Positions 17,494 through 26,700 of a stretch of 64,000 bases of DNA are shown piece by piece (positions within the stretch are counted from its first letter, which is position 1; each line of letters begins with the position of its first letter). The notes below the pieces were generated by a model, which saw nothing but the letters and a program-made list of their open reading frames with translations, was not told the origin of the DNA and searched no databases. Position numbers and translations under genes: made by a program. This DNA comes from Heritagella caecorum (lineage in GTDB: Bacteria; Bacillota; Clostridia; Oscillospirales; Acutalibacteraceae). The stretch is from contig CAJFQL010000008.1 of assembly GCA_904419035.1 (NCBI GenBank), forward strand, positions 6,805-70,804, given 5' to 3'.

Positions 17494-18684
17494 TTACGCC
17501 TCCACCGCAGCGCGCAGAGCCTCGACCCGGTCGGTCTTTTCCCACGCCACATCCAGATCTTCGCGCCCCATATGGCCATAAGCGGCCAGCGGACGGTACT
17601 GCGGACGGCGCAAATCCAAATCGCGGATGATCGCCGTAGGACGCAGATCAAATACTTTTTTCACCGCTTCGGCCAGCACCGTATCACTCACCGTACCGGT
17701 ACCAAAGGTATCCACCATCACCGAAACCGGATGGGCTACACCGATGGCATACGCAAGCTGTACTTCACACCGGTGAGCCAATCCCGCAGCCACGACATTT
17801 TTTGCCACATACCGGGCTGCATAGGCTGCCGAACGGTCTACTTTCGTGGGGTCCTTCCCCGAAAAAGCACCGCCGCCGTGACGGCCTACCCCACCGTAGG
17901 TATCCACAATGATCTTCCGGCCCGTCAGACCGGCATCTCCCACCGGCCCGCCAATAACAAAACGGCCCGTGGGGTTAATATAGTATTTGGTATTGCCATC
18001 CAGCAGGTTCTCTGGGCAAACAGGACGAATGACATGTTCCAAAATGTCTTGCCGGATCTGTTCCAGGCTGACATCGGGATCGTGCTGCGTGGATACCACC
18101 ACCGTATCAATCCGCACCGGGGTATAGCCCTGGTATTCGACGGTCACCTGGGTTTTTCCATCGGGACGCAGGTAGGAAAGTTCACCGGATTTGCGCACTT
18201 GCGCCAGTTTTTTGGCCAACCGGTGAGCCAGCGAGATCGTCAGCGGCATCTTTTCCGGCGTTTCGTCGCAAGCGAAACCGAACATCATACCCTGATCCCC
18301 GGCGCCGATTTGATCGTCGGCATCGGTGGCACCATTCTTCATTTCAAGCGATTCGTTAACACCCATGGCAATATCCGGCGACTGCATATCAATCGATGTG
18401 ATCAGGCCGCAGGTGTGCCCGTTAAAACTGCAAGCTGCATTATCATAACCGATATCGCAAACCACCTTGCGGACCACCGATTCAATATCGCAATAGCATT
18501 CCGTGCTGATTTCGCCCATTACGTGAATTAACCCCGTGGTGGCTGTCACTTCACAGGCCACATGGGCATTGGAGTCTTTCGACAGAATATCATCGAGGAT
18601 AGCGTCCGAAATTTGGTCGCATACTTTATCGGGATGTCCTTCGGTCACGGATTCACTGGTAAACAGATAACGCTTTTCTTCCAT
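17494..18684 (-). CDS. metK: S-adenosylmethionine synthetase
   Basis: Makes SAM from methionine and ATP. 396 residues, normal length, with GHPDKVCDQISDAILDD, GAGDQGMMFGFACDETPE and the P-loop-like GGGAFSGKDPTKVDRSAAY. AAAGGAGGA precedes the ATG. It is controlled by a SAM-I riboswitch with its own terminator in the 5' leader, a textbook feedback arrangement in Bacillota, and is followed by luxS. Confidence 0.98.
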   Translation of the reverse strand: MEEKRYLFTSESVTEGHPDKVCDQISDAILDDILSKDSNAHVACEVTATTGLIHVMGEISTECYCDIESVVRKVVCDIGYDNAACSFNGHTCGLITSIDMQSPDIAMGVNESLEMKNGATDADDQIGAGDQGMMFGFACDETPEKMPLTISLAHRLAKKLAQVRKSGELSYLRPDGKTQVTVEYQGYTPVRIDTVVVSTQHDPDVSLEQIRQDILEHVIRPVCPENLLDGNTKYYINPTGRFVIGGPVGDAGLTGRKIIVDTYGGVGRHGGGAFSGKDPTKVDRSAAYAARYVAKNVVAAGLAHRCEVQLAYAIGVAHPVSVMVDTFGTGTVSDTVLAEAVKKVFDLRPTAIIRDLDLRRPQYRPLAAYGHMGREDLDVAWEKTDRVEALRAAVEA

Positions 18685-18708
18685 TTTTCTTGTGTTCCTC
18701 CTTTTTTT

Positions 18709-18747
18709 ACAACAAAAAACGCCGCCCGGTAAAACCGGGCAGCGTTA
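18709..18747 (-). terminator. Riboswitch expression platform terminator before metK
   Basis: Stem AACGCTGCCCGG/CCGGGCGGCGTT followed by a T run on the minus strand, directly after the SAM-I aptamer and ahead of the metK ribosome site. It is expected to form when SAM is bound. Confidence 0.92.
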
Positions 18748-18752
18748 CAAAC

Positions 18753-18862
18753 GAACCTCATCTCTCGGTTTTCATCCGCAGGAATTGGCACCAACACAGC
18801 TTCTGCCGCAGGTTGCCGGGCATCATAGGGCCTGTTCCCTCCGCCACTCTTGATAAGGAGAT
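18753..18862 (-). promoter_or_regulatory. SAM-I (S-box) riboswitch aptamer
   Basis: On the minus strand the conserved S-box blocks occur in order: CTTATCAAGAG, GGCGGAGGGAA, GGCCC, ATGATGCCCGGCAACC, GGTGCCAATTCC and GAGAGATGAG. CTTATC and GATGAG form the closing P1 helix. Binding of SAM should favour the adjacent terminator and switch off metK-luxS. Confidence 0.95.
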
Positions 18863-18878
18863 TATTCAGTTGTTTGAT

Positions 18879-18887
18879 AGTATACCA
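18879..18887 (-). promoter_or_regulatory. metK promoter (extended -10)
   Basis: TGGTATACT on the minus strand is an extended -10 element 15-20 bp upstream of the S-box start. No good -35 box is seen at 17 bp. The rest of the 323-bp metK-tuf interval holds the tuf terminator. Confidence 0.55.
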
Positions 18888-18954
18888 TACCCTCTTTCCC
18901 GCGTCCATAGACAAATCGACAGAAAAGCATTTTTTATTCACCATCTTTTTTGTA

Positions 18955-18990
18955 CAAAAAAAGATACCGGCAGCAAAGCTGCCGGTATCC
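18955..18990 (-). terminator. Terminator of tuf
   Basis: GGATACCGGCAG/CTGCCGGTATC stem with loop CTTTG and a T7 run on the minus strand, 18 nt after the tuf stop. Confidence 0.92.
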
Positions 18991-19007
18991 GCTAAAAAGC
19001 TATGAAA

Positions 19008-20210
19008 TTATTCGTTGATAGCGGTTACAACGCCGGAACCAACCGTGTGGCCGCCTTCACGGATAGCGAAACGCAGGCCCACTTCAATAGCGATGGGGGT
19101 GATCAGTTCAACGTCCATCACAACGTTATCACCGGGCATGCACATTTCGGTGCCTTCCGGCAGCGTGATAACACCGGTAACGTCGGTCGTTCTGAAGTAG
19201 AACTGAGGACGATAGTTGTTGAAGAACGGGGTATGACGGCCGCCTTCATCTTTGGTCAGAACGTACACCTGGCCCTTGAACTTGGTGTGGGGATGAATGG
19301 TGCCGGGCTTAGCCAGAACCTGGCCACGTTCGATTTCGTTTCTCTGAATGCCACGCAGCAGCACGCCGATGTTATCGCCAGCTTCAGCGAAGTCCAGCAG
19401 CTTGCGGAACATTTCAATACCGGTAACAACCGTCTTGCGGCGTTCTTCGGTCAGGCCGATGATTTCGACTTCTTCGCTCATCTTCAGCACGCCACGTTCC
19501 ACACGGCCGGTAGCAACCGTACCACGGCCCGTGATGGTGAACACGTCTTCAACAGGCATCAGGAAGGGCTGGTCGGCTTTACGTTCGGGGGTGGGGATAT
19601 AGTTGTCAACGGCGTCCATCAGTTCATGAATGCACTTGTATTCAGGAGCGTTGGGGTCGGTGGAGGTGCATTCCAGCACCTGCAGAGCGGAACCCTTGAT
19701 GATGGGGGTGTCGTCGCCCGGGAATTCATATTCGTTCAGCAGTTCACGAATTTCCATTTCAACCAGATCCAGCAGTTCGGGATCGTCAACCTGGTCAACT
19801 TTGTTCATGAACACAACGATATAGGGCACGCCTACCTGACGGGACAGCAGGATGTGTTCACGAGTCTGAGGCATGGGGCCGTCAGCAGCGGACACAACCA
19901 GGATAGCGCCGTCCATCTGAGCAGCACCGGTGATCATGTTCTTTACATAGTCAGCATGGCCGGGGCAGTCAACGTGAGCATAGTGACGCTTTTCGGTCTG
20001 GTATTCAACGTGAGCGGTGTTGATTGTGATACCACGAGCTCTTTCTTCGGGAGCCTTATCGATGTTGGCATAGTCCATGAAGTCGGCTTCGCCCTGCATA
20101 GCCAGCACTTTCGTGATAGCAGCGGTCAGGGTGGTTTTGCCGTGGTCAACGTGGCCAATGGTACCAATGTTTACATGGGGTTTATTTCTTTCGAATTTTT
20201 CCTTTGCCAT
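19008..20210 (-). CDS. tuf: Elongation factor Tu
   Basis: GTPase that delivers aminoacyl-tRNA to the ribosome. 400 residues from the ATG at 20210 (MAKEKFERNKPH), which has AAGGAGG at correct spacing; the open frame extends ten codons upstream. G-motifs GHVDHGKTT, DCPGHADY and NKVD are present, then domains 2 and 3. It sits after fusA but has its own promoter at 20262-20290 and its own terminator, so it can be made in excess of EF-G. Confidence 0.99.
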   Translation of the reverse strand: MAKEKFERNKPHVNIGTIGHVDHGKTTLTAAITKVLAMQGEADFMDYANIDKAPEERARGITINTAHVEYQTEKRHYAHVDCPGHADYVKNMITGAAQMDGAILVVSAADGPMPQTREHILLSRQVGVPYIVVFMNKVDQVDDPELLDLVEMEIRELLNEYEFPGDDTPIIKGSALQVLECTSTDPNAPEYKCIHELMDAVDNYIPTPERKADQPFLMPVEDVFTITGRGTVATGRVERGVLKMSEEVEIIGLTEERRKTVVTGIEMFRKLLDFAEAGDNIGVLLRGIQRNEIERGQVLAKPGTIHPHTKFKGQVYVLTKDEGGRHTPFFNNYRPQFYFRTTDVTGVITLPEGTEMCMPGDNVVMDVELITPIAIEVGLRFAIREGGHTVGSGVVTAINE

Positions 20211-20261
20211 TGGAATGTTCCTCCTTATTCTTGCAATCATAATTCCGCAGTCGGTAAAATA

Positions 20262-20290
20262 ATTTTATCAACTTACGGAAAGAAAATCAA
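20262..20290 (-). promoter_or_regulatory. tuf promoter
   Basis: TTGATT and TAAAAT with 17 bp between them on the minus strand, in the 104-bp fusA-tuf gap. Confidence 0.72.
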
Positions 20291-20314
20291 GAGCAATCCA
20301 GAAAAAGTACGGGA

Positions 20315-22396
20315 TTATTCCGACTTTTTCGAGCGCTTGGAAATGATTTCTTCGGATACGGACTTCGGGACTTCGGCATAATGAGCCGGTTCCATCACGT
20401 ACTGTCCGCGGCCCTGCGTACGAGAACGCATGTCGGTAGCATAACCGAACATCGAGCTCAGCGGAACTTCCGAGTTGATCTGCTGGGCACCGGTAACAGC
20501 ATCCATGCCCAGGATCATGCCGCGACGGCTGTTCAGGTCGCCGATCACGTCGCCCATATATTCATCGGGCACCACAACGACAACCTTCATGATGGGTTCA
20601 AGCAGAACCGGATCAGCCTTCTTCATAGCCTCTTTGAAGGCGATGGAGCCGGCGATCTTAAAGGCCATTTCCGAGGAGTCCACTTCATGATAAGAACCAT
20701 CATACAGCGTGACCTTTACATCCACAACCGGGTAACCGGCCAGCACACCACTGAGCATAGCGCCCTGGATACCGGCGTCAACAGCGGGGATATATTCCTT
20801 CGGGATGGCACCGCCCTGTACGGCATTGACAAATTCGTAGCCCTTGCCGGGGTTGGGTTCCACTTTAATCTTAACGTGACCATACTGGCCGCTACCACCG
20901 GACTGACGCTTATACTTGTAATCCACGTCTGCCGGCTTACGGATGGTCTCTTTATAAGCAACCTGCGGGGCACCAACGTTGGCTTCCACCTTGAATTCAC
21001 GCATCAGGCGGTCAACGATGATTTCCAGATGCAGTTCGCCCATACCAGCGATAATGGTCTGGCCCGTTTCTTCATCGGTATAAGCCTTGAAGGTGGGGTC
21101 TTCTTCCGCCAGTTTCGCCAGCGCAATGCCCATCTTTTCCTGACCGGCTTTCGTCTTGGGCTCGATGGCCACACGGATAACCGGATCCGGGAATTTCATG
21201 GATTCGAGCACGATCGGATGCTTTTCGTCGCAGAGCGTATCACCCGTGGTGGTGTTTTTCAGACCAACAGCTGCCGCGATATCACCCGCATACACTTTGG
21301 GGATATCCTGACGGTGGTTGGCGTGCATCTGCAGAATACGGCCCATCCGTTCGTCATCATCTTTTACCGAGTTGTATACCGTGGTACCGGCTTCCACCGT
21401 ACCGGAGTATACGCGGAAGAACGCCAGTTTCCCAACGAAGGGGTCCGTAGCGATCTTGAACGCCAAAGCGGCAAAAGGTTCGTCATCGGACGAATGACGC
21501 TCTTCTTCTTCCCCGGTTTCCGGGTTAACCCCCTTGATAGCCGGAACGTCGGTAGGAGCAGGCATATAGTCCACAATGGCATCCAGCAGTTTCTGAACGC
21601 CTTTGTTGCGGTAAGACGTACCGCAGGTCACAGGAACCATGGTGTTCGCAATGGTGGACTTACGGATCGTCGCTTTGATTTCATCGACGGTGATTTCTTC
21701 ACCTTCGAAGTATTTTTCCATCAGAGCTTCGTCCTGTTCGACCACGTGTTCGATCAGTTCCGTGTGATATTTTTCGGCAAGTTCCTTCATGTCGTCCGGG
21801 ATTTCCTCGTCACGCATGTCCTTGCCCAGATCATCATAGTATACTTCCGCACGCATGGTGACCAAGTCGATCACACCGCGGAAGGTGTCTTCACTGCCGA
21901 TGGGCAGCTGAATCGGCACAGCGTTGCACTTCAGACGTTCTTTCATCATGTCGACGACGCGATAGAAATCGGCGCCCATGATGTCCATCTTGTTTACATA
22001 CGCCATACGCGGGACTTTGTATTCTTCAGCCTGACGCCATACGGTTTCAGACTGCGGTTCTACGCCGCCCTTTGCACAGAATACCGTTACCGAACCGTCC
22101 AGTACACGCAGAGAACGCTGCACTTCTACCGTGAAGTCCACGTGGCCGGGGGTGTCGATGATGTTGATTCTGTGGTTTCTCCAGAAGCAAGTGGTAGCAG
22201 CAGACGTAATCGTGATACCTCTCTCCTGCTCCTGTGCCATCCAGTCCATCGTAGCAGCACCATCGTGCGTTTCACCGATTTTGTAGTTTACACCGGTGTA
22301 AAACAGGATACGCTCGGTGGTAGTGGTTTTACCAGCATCGATGTGAGCCATGATGCCGATATTACGGGTTTTCTCCAGAGATACCTGTCTTGGCAT
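20315..22396 (-). CDS. fusA: Elongation factor G
   Basis: Translocase GTPase of translation and ribosome recycling. 693 residues, normal length, with AHIDAGKTTTTERILFYTG, DTPGHVDF and NKMD guanine-nucleotide motifs, followed by domains II-V. Part of the str cluster rpsL-rpsG-fusA. An SD of the GGAGG type lies before the ATG. No resistance-type substitution can be judged from sequence alone. Confidence 0.99.
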   Translation of the reverse strand: MPRQVSLEKTRNIGIMAHIDAGKTTTTERILFYTGVNYKIGETHDGAATMDWMAQEQERGITITSAATTCFWRNHRINIIDTPGHVDFTVEVQRSLRVLDGSVTVFCAKGGVEPQSETVWRQAEEYKVPRMAYVNKMDIMGADFYRVVDMMKERLKCNAVPIQLPIGSEDTFRGVIDLVTMRAEVYYDDLGKDMRDEEIPDDMKELAEKYHTELIEHVVEQDEALMEKYFEGEEITVDEIKATIRKSTIANTMVPVTCGTSYRNKGVQKLLDAIVDYMPAPTDVPAIKGVNPETGEEEERHSSDDEPFAALAFKIATDPFVGKLAFFRVYSGTVEAGTTVYNSVKDDDERMGRILQMHANHRQDIPKVYAGDIAAAVGLKNTTTGDTLCDEKHPIVLESMKFPDPVIRVAIEPKTKAGQEKMGIALAKLAEEDPTFKAYTDEETGQTIIAGMGELHLEIIVDRLMREFKVEANVGAPQVAYKETIRKPADVDYKYKRQSGGSGQYGHVKIKVEPNPGKGYEFVNAVQGGAIPKEYIPAVDAGIQGAMLSGVLAGYPVVDVKVTLYDGSYHEVDSSEMAFKIAGSIAFKEAMKKADPVLLEPIMKVVVVVPDEYMGDVIGDLNSRRGMILGMDAVTGAQQINSEVPLSSMFGYATDMRSRTQGRGQYVMEPAHYAEVPKSVSEEIISKRSKKSE

Positions 22397-22438
22397 AGCT
22401 TCCTCCTTGTTTTAGTACCATCCGTTATGCGGATTTGA

Positions 22439-22909
22439 TTACCATCTGAAATGTGCGAACGCCTTGTTGGCTTCGGCCATCTTGTGCACATCGTCGCACT
22501 TTTTGGCAGCGCCGCCCACACCGTTCACTGCATCAAGGATTTCAGCAGCCAGTCTTTCGCGCATGGTCTTTTCGCTGCGCAGTCTGGAGTAGTTGGAGAT
22601 CCAGCGCAGACCCAGGGTCTGTCTTCTCTCCGGACGAACTTCCATAGGAACCTGATAGGTCGCGCCGCCTACACGACGGGCCTTTACTTCGAGGCTGGGC
22701 ATGACATTTTCCATGGCCTGCTCAAACACCTCGAGGGGATCCTTACCAGTTTTTTCGCCGACAATATCAAATGCACCGTACACGATTTTCTGGGCCACAC
22801 CCTTTTTACCGTCGAGCATGATATTGTTAATCAAACGGGTTACGAGTTTGGAATTGTAAAGCGGATCGGGTAATACGTCGCGCTTTGCAATGTTGCCTCT
22901 TCTCGGCAT
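22439..22909 (-). CDS. rpsG: Ribosomal protein S7
   Basis: Primary 16S rRNA-binding protein that nucleates the small-subunit head. 156 residues, the usual size, with the conserved start MPRRGNIAKRDVLPDPLYNS and segment GGATYQVPMEVRPERRQ. In E. coli S7 represses its own operon through the rpsL-rpsG gap. Here that gap is 161 bp and contains hairpins (one at 22987-23008 and a tight CCGGGT/ACCCGG), but I see no recognisable S7 site. Confidence 0.98.
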   Translation of the reverse strand: MPRRGNIAKRDVLPDPLYNSKLVTRLINNIMLDGKKGVAQKIVYGAFDIVGEKTGKDPLEVFEQAMENVMPSLEVKARRVGGATYQVPMEVRPERRQTLGLRWISNYSRLRSEKTMRERLAAEILDAVNGVGGAAKKCDDVHKMAEANKAFAHFRW

Positions 22910-23070
22910 AATCTTCCCTCCTTCACAAGAATGATATCATAGGTACTCGAAAGTATGACATAACTTCCGCTCGGCCATCCAAGAGGCGCTTTATATAAAC
23001 GCCTTCTACCGGGTCCACCCGGCAGGAGCCACCGTGAAATCAGTCAAATCATCAGGCTATTCGCGAAAAA

Positions 23071-23499
23071 TTACTTCTTCGCAGCGCCAGCCTTGGGACG
23101 CTTCGCACCGTACTTGGAACGGGCCTGCATACGCTTGGCAACGCCCTGGGCATCCAGAGCACCACGGATAATGTGGTACGGAACACCGGGAACGTCCTTT
23201 ACACGGCCGCCACGAATCATGACGACGCTGTGTTCCTGCAGGTTGTGACCAACACCGGGGATATAAGCCGTAACTTCTACCCCATTGGACAGACGCACAC
23301 GAGCGATCTTACGCAGAGCCGAGTTAGGCTTCTTGGGGGTAGCGGTCTTTACGGACGTGCACACACCACGCTTCTGGGGAGAAGCCTGATTGATGGCCAC
23401 TCTCTTCTTGGAGTTCCAACCTTTGAGCAGTGCAGGGGCCTTGCTCTTCTTCTGAGCAACTTCGCGACCGGTATGAACCAGCTGATTAAAAGTAGGCAA
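23071..23499 (-). CDS. rpsL: Ribosomal protein S12 with TTG start
   Basis: Decoding-centre protein, 142 residues (PTFNQLVHTGREVAQ onward). The start must be the TTG at 23499: PTFNQLV is the family N-terminus, and AAGGAGGT (23507-23514) is 7 nt upstream. An ATG at 23503 lies only 3 nt from that site in another frame and opens a five-codon frame ending at TAA (23486). The streptomycin-site lysines are wild type (TPKKPNSALRK and RVKDVPGV). First gene of the str unit; leader and promoter are described separately. Confidence 0.96.
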   Translation of the reverse strand: MPTFNQLVHTGREVAQKKSKAPALLKGWNSKKRVAINQASPQKRGVCTSVKTATPKKPNSALRKIARVRLSNGVEVTAYIPGVGHNLQEHSVVMIRGGRVKDVPGVPYHIIRGALDAQGVAKRMQARSKYGAKRPKAGAAKK

Positions 23500-23625
23500 A
23501 CATGACACCTCCTTGCCTGAAAAATCAATATGTGAAATGGGAAATCCCATTTACACAGCAAACTGTCAATAGGATAACCCGCAGGGCTGGAAAATATACC
23601 CTCTTCTTAAAAGATTCTGTACAGC

Positions 23626-23660
23626 ACAGTATCCTGCCCCAAAGCGAGGCAGGATACTGT
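23626..23660 (-). promoter_or_regulatory. Stable hairpin in the rpsL mRNA leader
   Basis: ACAGTATCCTGCC pairs perfectly with GGCAGGATACTGT (13 bp, 9-base loop), starting about 20 nt after the predicted start site of the rpsL promoter. There is no T-run on the minus strand, so it is not a normal terminator. It could protect the 5' end, act in control, or mark the rpoC transcript end. Confidence 0.6.
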
Positions 23661-23686
23661 TTTCCTACAGACTATCCCAAGCACTG

Positions 23687-23716
23687 ATTATACAGGAATC
23701 AACCAGCATTTGTCAA
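23687..23716 (-). promoter_or_regulatory. rpsL operon promoter inside the 3' end of rpoC
   Basis: TTGACA (23711-23716) and TATAAT (23687-23692), 18 bp apart, both perfect consensus. The -35 box is made by the last codons of rpoC (Asp-Leu-Thr). It gives a leader of about 180 nt before rpsL. Confidence 0.85.
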
Positions 23717-26700
23717 GTCTTCTTTTTCATTTTTTTCCGGCTGGGTTACATCTTCCACGGTCACGTCACTGTAGCACTGCATACCGGTACCGGCCGGAAT
23801 CAGTTTGCCGATAATGACGTTTTCTTTCAGGCCCAGCAGCGGGTCGGATTTGCCCTTAATCGCAGCATCGGTCAGTACGCGGGTCGTTTCCTGGAACGAA
23901 GCGGCCGACAGGAACGAATCGGTAGCCAGCGAGGCTTTGGTGATACCCAGCAGCACCGGCGTTACGGTTGCTTCCTTCAGGTCGGTTTCGCCTTCAGCAA
24001 TGCGGCGGCGAATCTCTTCGTTGGCCAGTTCCACTTCCAGCTTGTCGGCCATGGACGCCGGCAAGAGGCCTGTGCTGCCCGCATCTTCCACGCGGACTTT
24101 GCGCATCATCTGCCGGACGATAACTTCGATGTGCTTATCGTTGATATCTACGCCCTGCATCCGGTACACACGCTGCACTTCCTGGATCAGATAATCCTGC
24201 ACAGCCTGGGCCCCATTGATGGTGAGCACGTCGTGGGGGTTCACGGAACCTTCGGTCAGCCGGGCACCCGCTTCGACCACGTCCCCTTCGTGTACACGAA
24301 TACGGGAACCGAACGGAATCAGGTACGATTTGCTGTCGCCGGTTTCGGTATTGGTTACCACCACATGGCGGTTTTTCTTGATATCTTCAAAGTTCACCAC
24401 ACCGGGAATTTCGCTGAGGATGGCCAGGTGTTTCGGGCGGCGGCCTTCGAACAGTTCTTCTACGCGGGGCAGACCCTGGGTAATATCTTCCGCACTGGCA
24501 ACACCGCCGGTGTGGAATGTACGCATGGTCAGCTGCGTACCGGGTTCACCGATGGACTGAGCCGCGATAATACCAACGGCTTCACCCACGGTAACCGGCT
24601 GGCCGTTGGCCAGGTTGGAACCGTAGCACTTTTTGCACACACCGTGTTTGGCGCGGCAGTTCAGGATGGAACGGATCTTGATGCGTTCCACGCCATGGCC
24701 CACAATGATGTCGGCGTCATGGTCATCCATCATCTTATCTTTGGAAACCAGCACTTCACCGGTTTCGGGATCACAGAAATCCTGTACCAGGAAGCGGCCC
24801 TGCAGACGTTCATGCAAGCTTTCGATGGCTTCGCTACCTTCGCGGATGTCGAAGATTTCCAGTCCATCGGTCGCACCGCAGTCTTCTTCCCGGATGATTA
24901 CGTCCTGGGAAACGTCGACCAGACGGCGGGTCAGGTAACCGGAGTCCGCCGTACGCAGAGCCGTATCGGCCAGGCCTTTCCGGGCACCACGGGACGAAAT
25001 GAAGTATTCGAGGATGTTCAGGCCTTCACGGTAGTTCGCACGAATAGGAATTTCGATCGTCTTACCGGAGGTGTTGGCGATCAGGCCACGCATACCGGCC
25101 AGCTGACGAATCTGGCTCATGGTACCACGAGCACCGGAGTCGGCCATCATATAAATGGGGTTGTAACGGTCCAGACCCTTCTGCAGGGCATCGGTTACGT
25201 CGTTGGTCGCCTTTTCCCAGGTCTTCAGAACGGCGTTGTACCGTTCATTATCACTGAGCAAGCCATCGCGGAACTCATCGGTGATTTCATCGATCTGGGC
25301 TTCGGCTTCTGCGATAATCTCTTTCTTTTCCTTCGGGATTGTCGCATCGCCAACGGCCACCGTGATGGCGCTGAGGGTGGAGTACTTATAGCCCTGGGCC
25401 TTGATATCGTCCAGCACTTCACTGGTCATGGCCGTGCCATGCACCTTGATGCACCGTTCAATAATTTTGCCCAGCTGCTTCTTCCCTACTAGGAAGTCAA
25501 TTTCAAACTTCAGGGCATTTTCCCGCTTGGTGCGGTCCACATACCCCAGATCCTGCGGAATGGGACGGTTGAAAATGATCTTCCCTACCGTGGTATCGAT
25601 CAGGTCTTCAATCGGTTCGCCGTTCCAAATCCCGGTGCGGCGCACCTTAATCTTCGACTGCAGGTTTACCACATGGGTATCGTACGCCATCAAAGCTTCG
25701 TTTACATCGCGGAAGATCTTGCCTTCGCCAATCTGCCCATCGCGGTCCAACGTCAGCCAGTAGGACCCCAGCACCATGTCCTGAGTCGGCACGGTTACCG
25801 GACGGCCATCGGAGGGTTTGAGCAGGTTGTTGGCTGCCAGCATCAAAAAGCGGGCTTCTGCCTGCGCTTCAGCCGACAGCGGTACGTGCACAGCCATCTG
25901 GTCGCCGTCGAAGTCGGCGTTATAAGCCGTACAAGCCAGCGGGTGCAGTTTCAGGGCGCGGCCTTCCACCAGTACGGGTTCAAATGCCTGGATACCCAAG
26001 CGGTGCAGCGTAGGAGCACGGTTGAGCAGCACGGGGTGACCCTTAATGACCACTTCCAAAGCATCCCATACTTCGGGCTTGGCGCGTTCAACGGCTTTAC
26101 GAGCCGCCTTAATATTTCCAACGGCGTTAGTTTCCACCAGGCGCTTCATGACAAAGGGTTTGAACAGTTCCAGTGCCATTTCTTTGGGCAGACCGCACTG
26201 ATACATTTTCAGTTCGGGCCCAACCACGATAACGGAACGGCCGGAATAGTCAACACGCTTGCCCAGCAGGTTCTGACGGAACCGGCCCTGTTTGCCCTTG
26301 AGCATATCGGACAGGGATTTGAGCGGGCGGTTGTTCGGCCCGGTCACGGGACGGCCACGGCGGCCGTTGTCGATCAGGGCGTCCACCGCTTCCTGCAGCA
26401 TGCGCTTTTCGTTGCGGACAATGATATCCGGCGCGCCCAGTTCCAACAGGCGCTTTAAACGGTTATTCCGGTTAATCACCCGGCGATACAGGTCGTTAAG
26501 ATCCGACGTGGCAAAACGGCCGCCGTCCAGCTGTACCATGGGGCGGATATCCGGCGGGATGACCGGAACAACATCCAGGATCATCCATTCGGGGCGGTTC
26601 CCCGACAGGCGGAAGGATTCCACCACTTCCAGGCGCTTGAGGATACGCACACGCTTCTGGCCGGAAGCATGTTCCAGTTCCGTTTTCAGGTCCTGGGACA

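Noticed and set aside
22960..22990. TGGCCGAGCGG in the rpsL-rpsG gap, reminiscent of tRNA-Ser/Leu
   Set aside because: Only the D-arm word matches; no cloverleaf follows.
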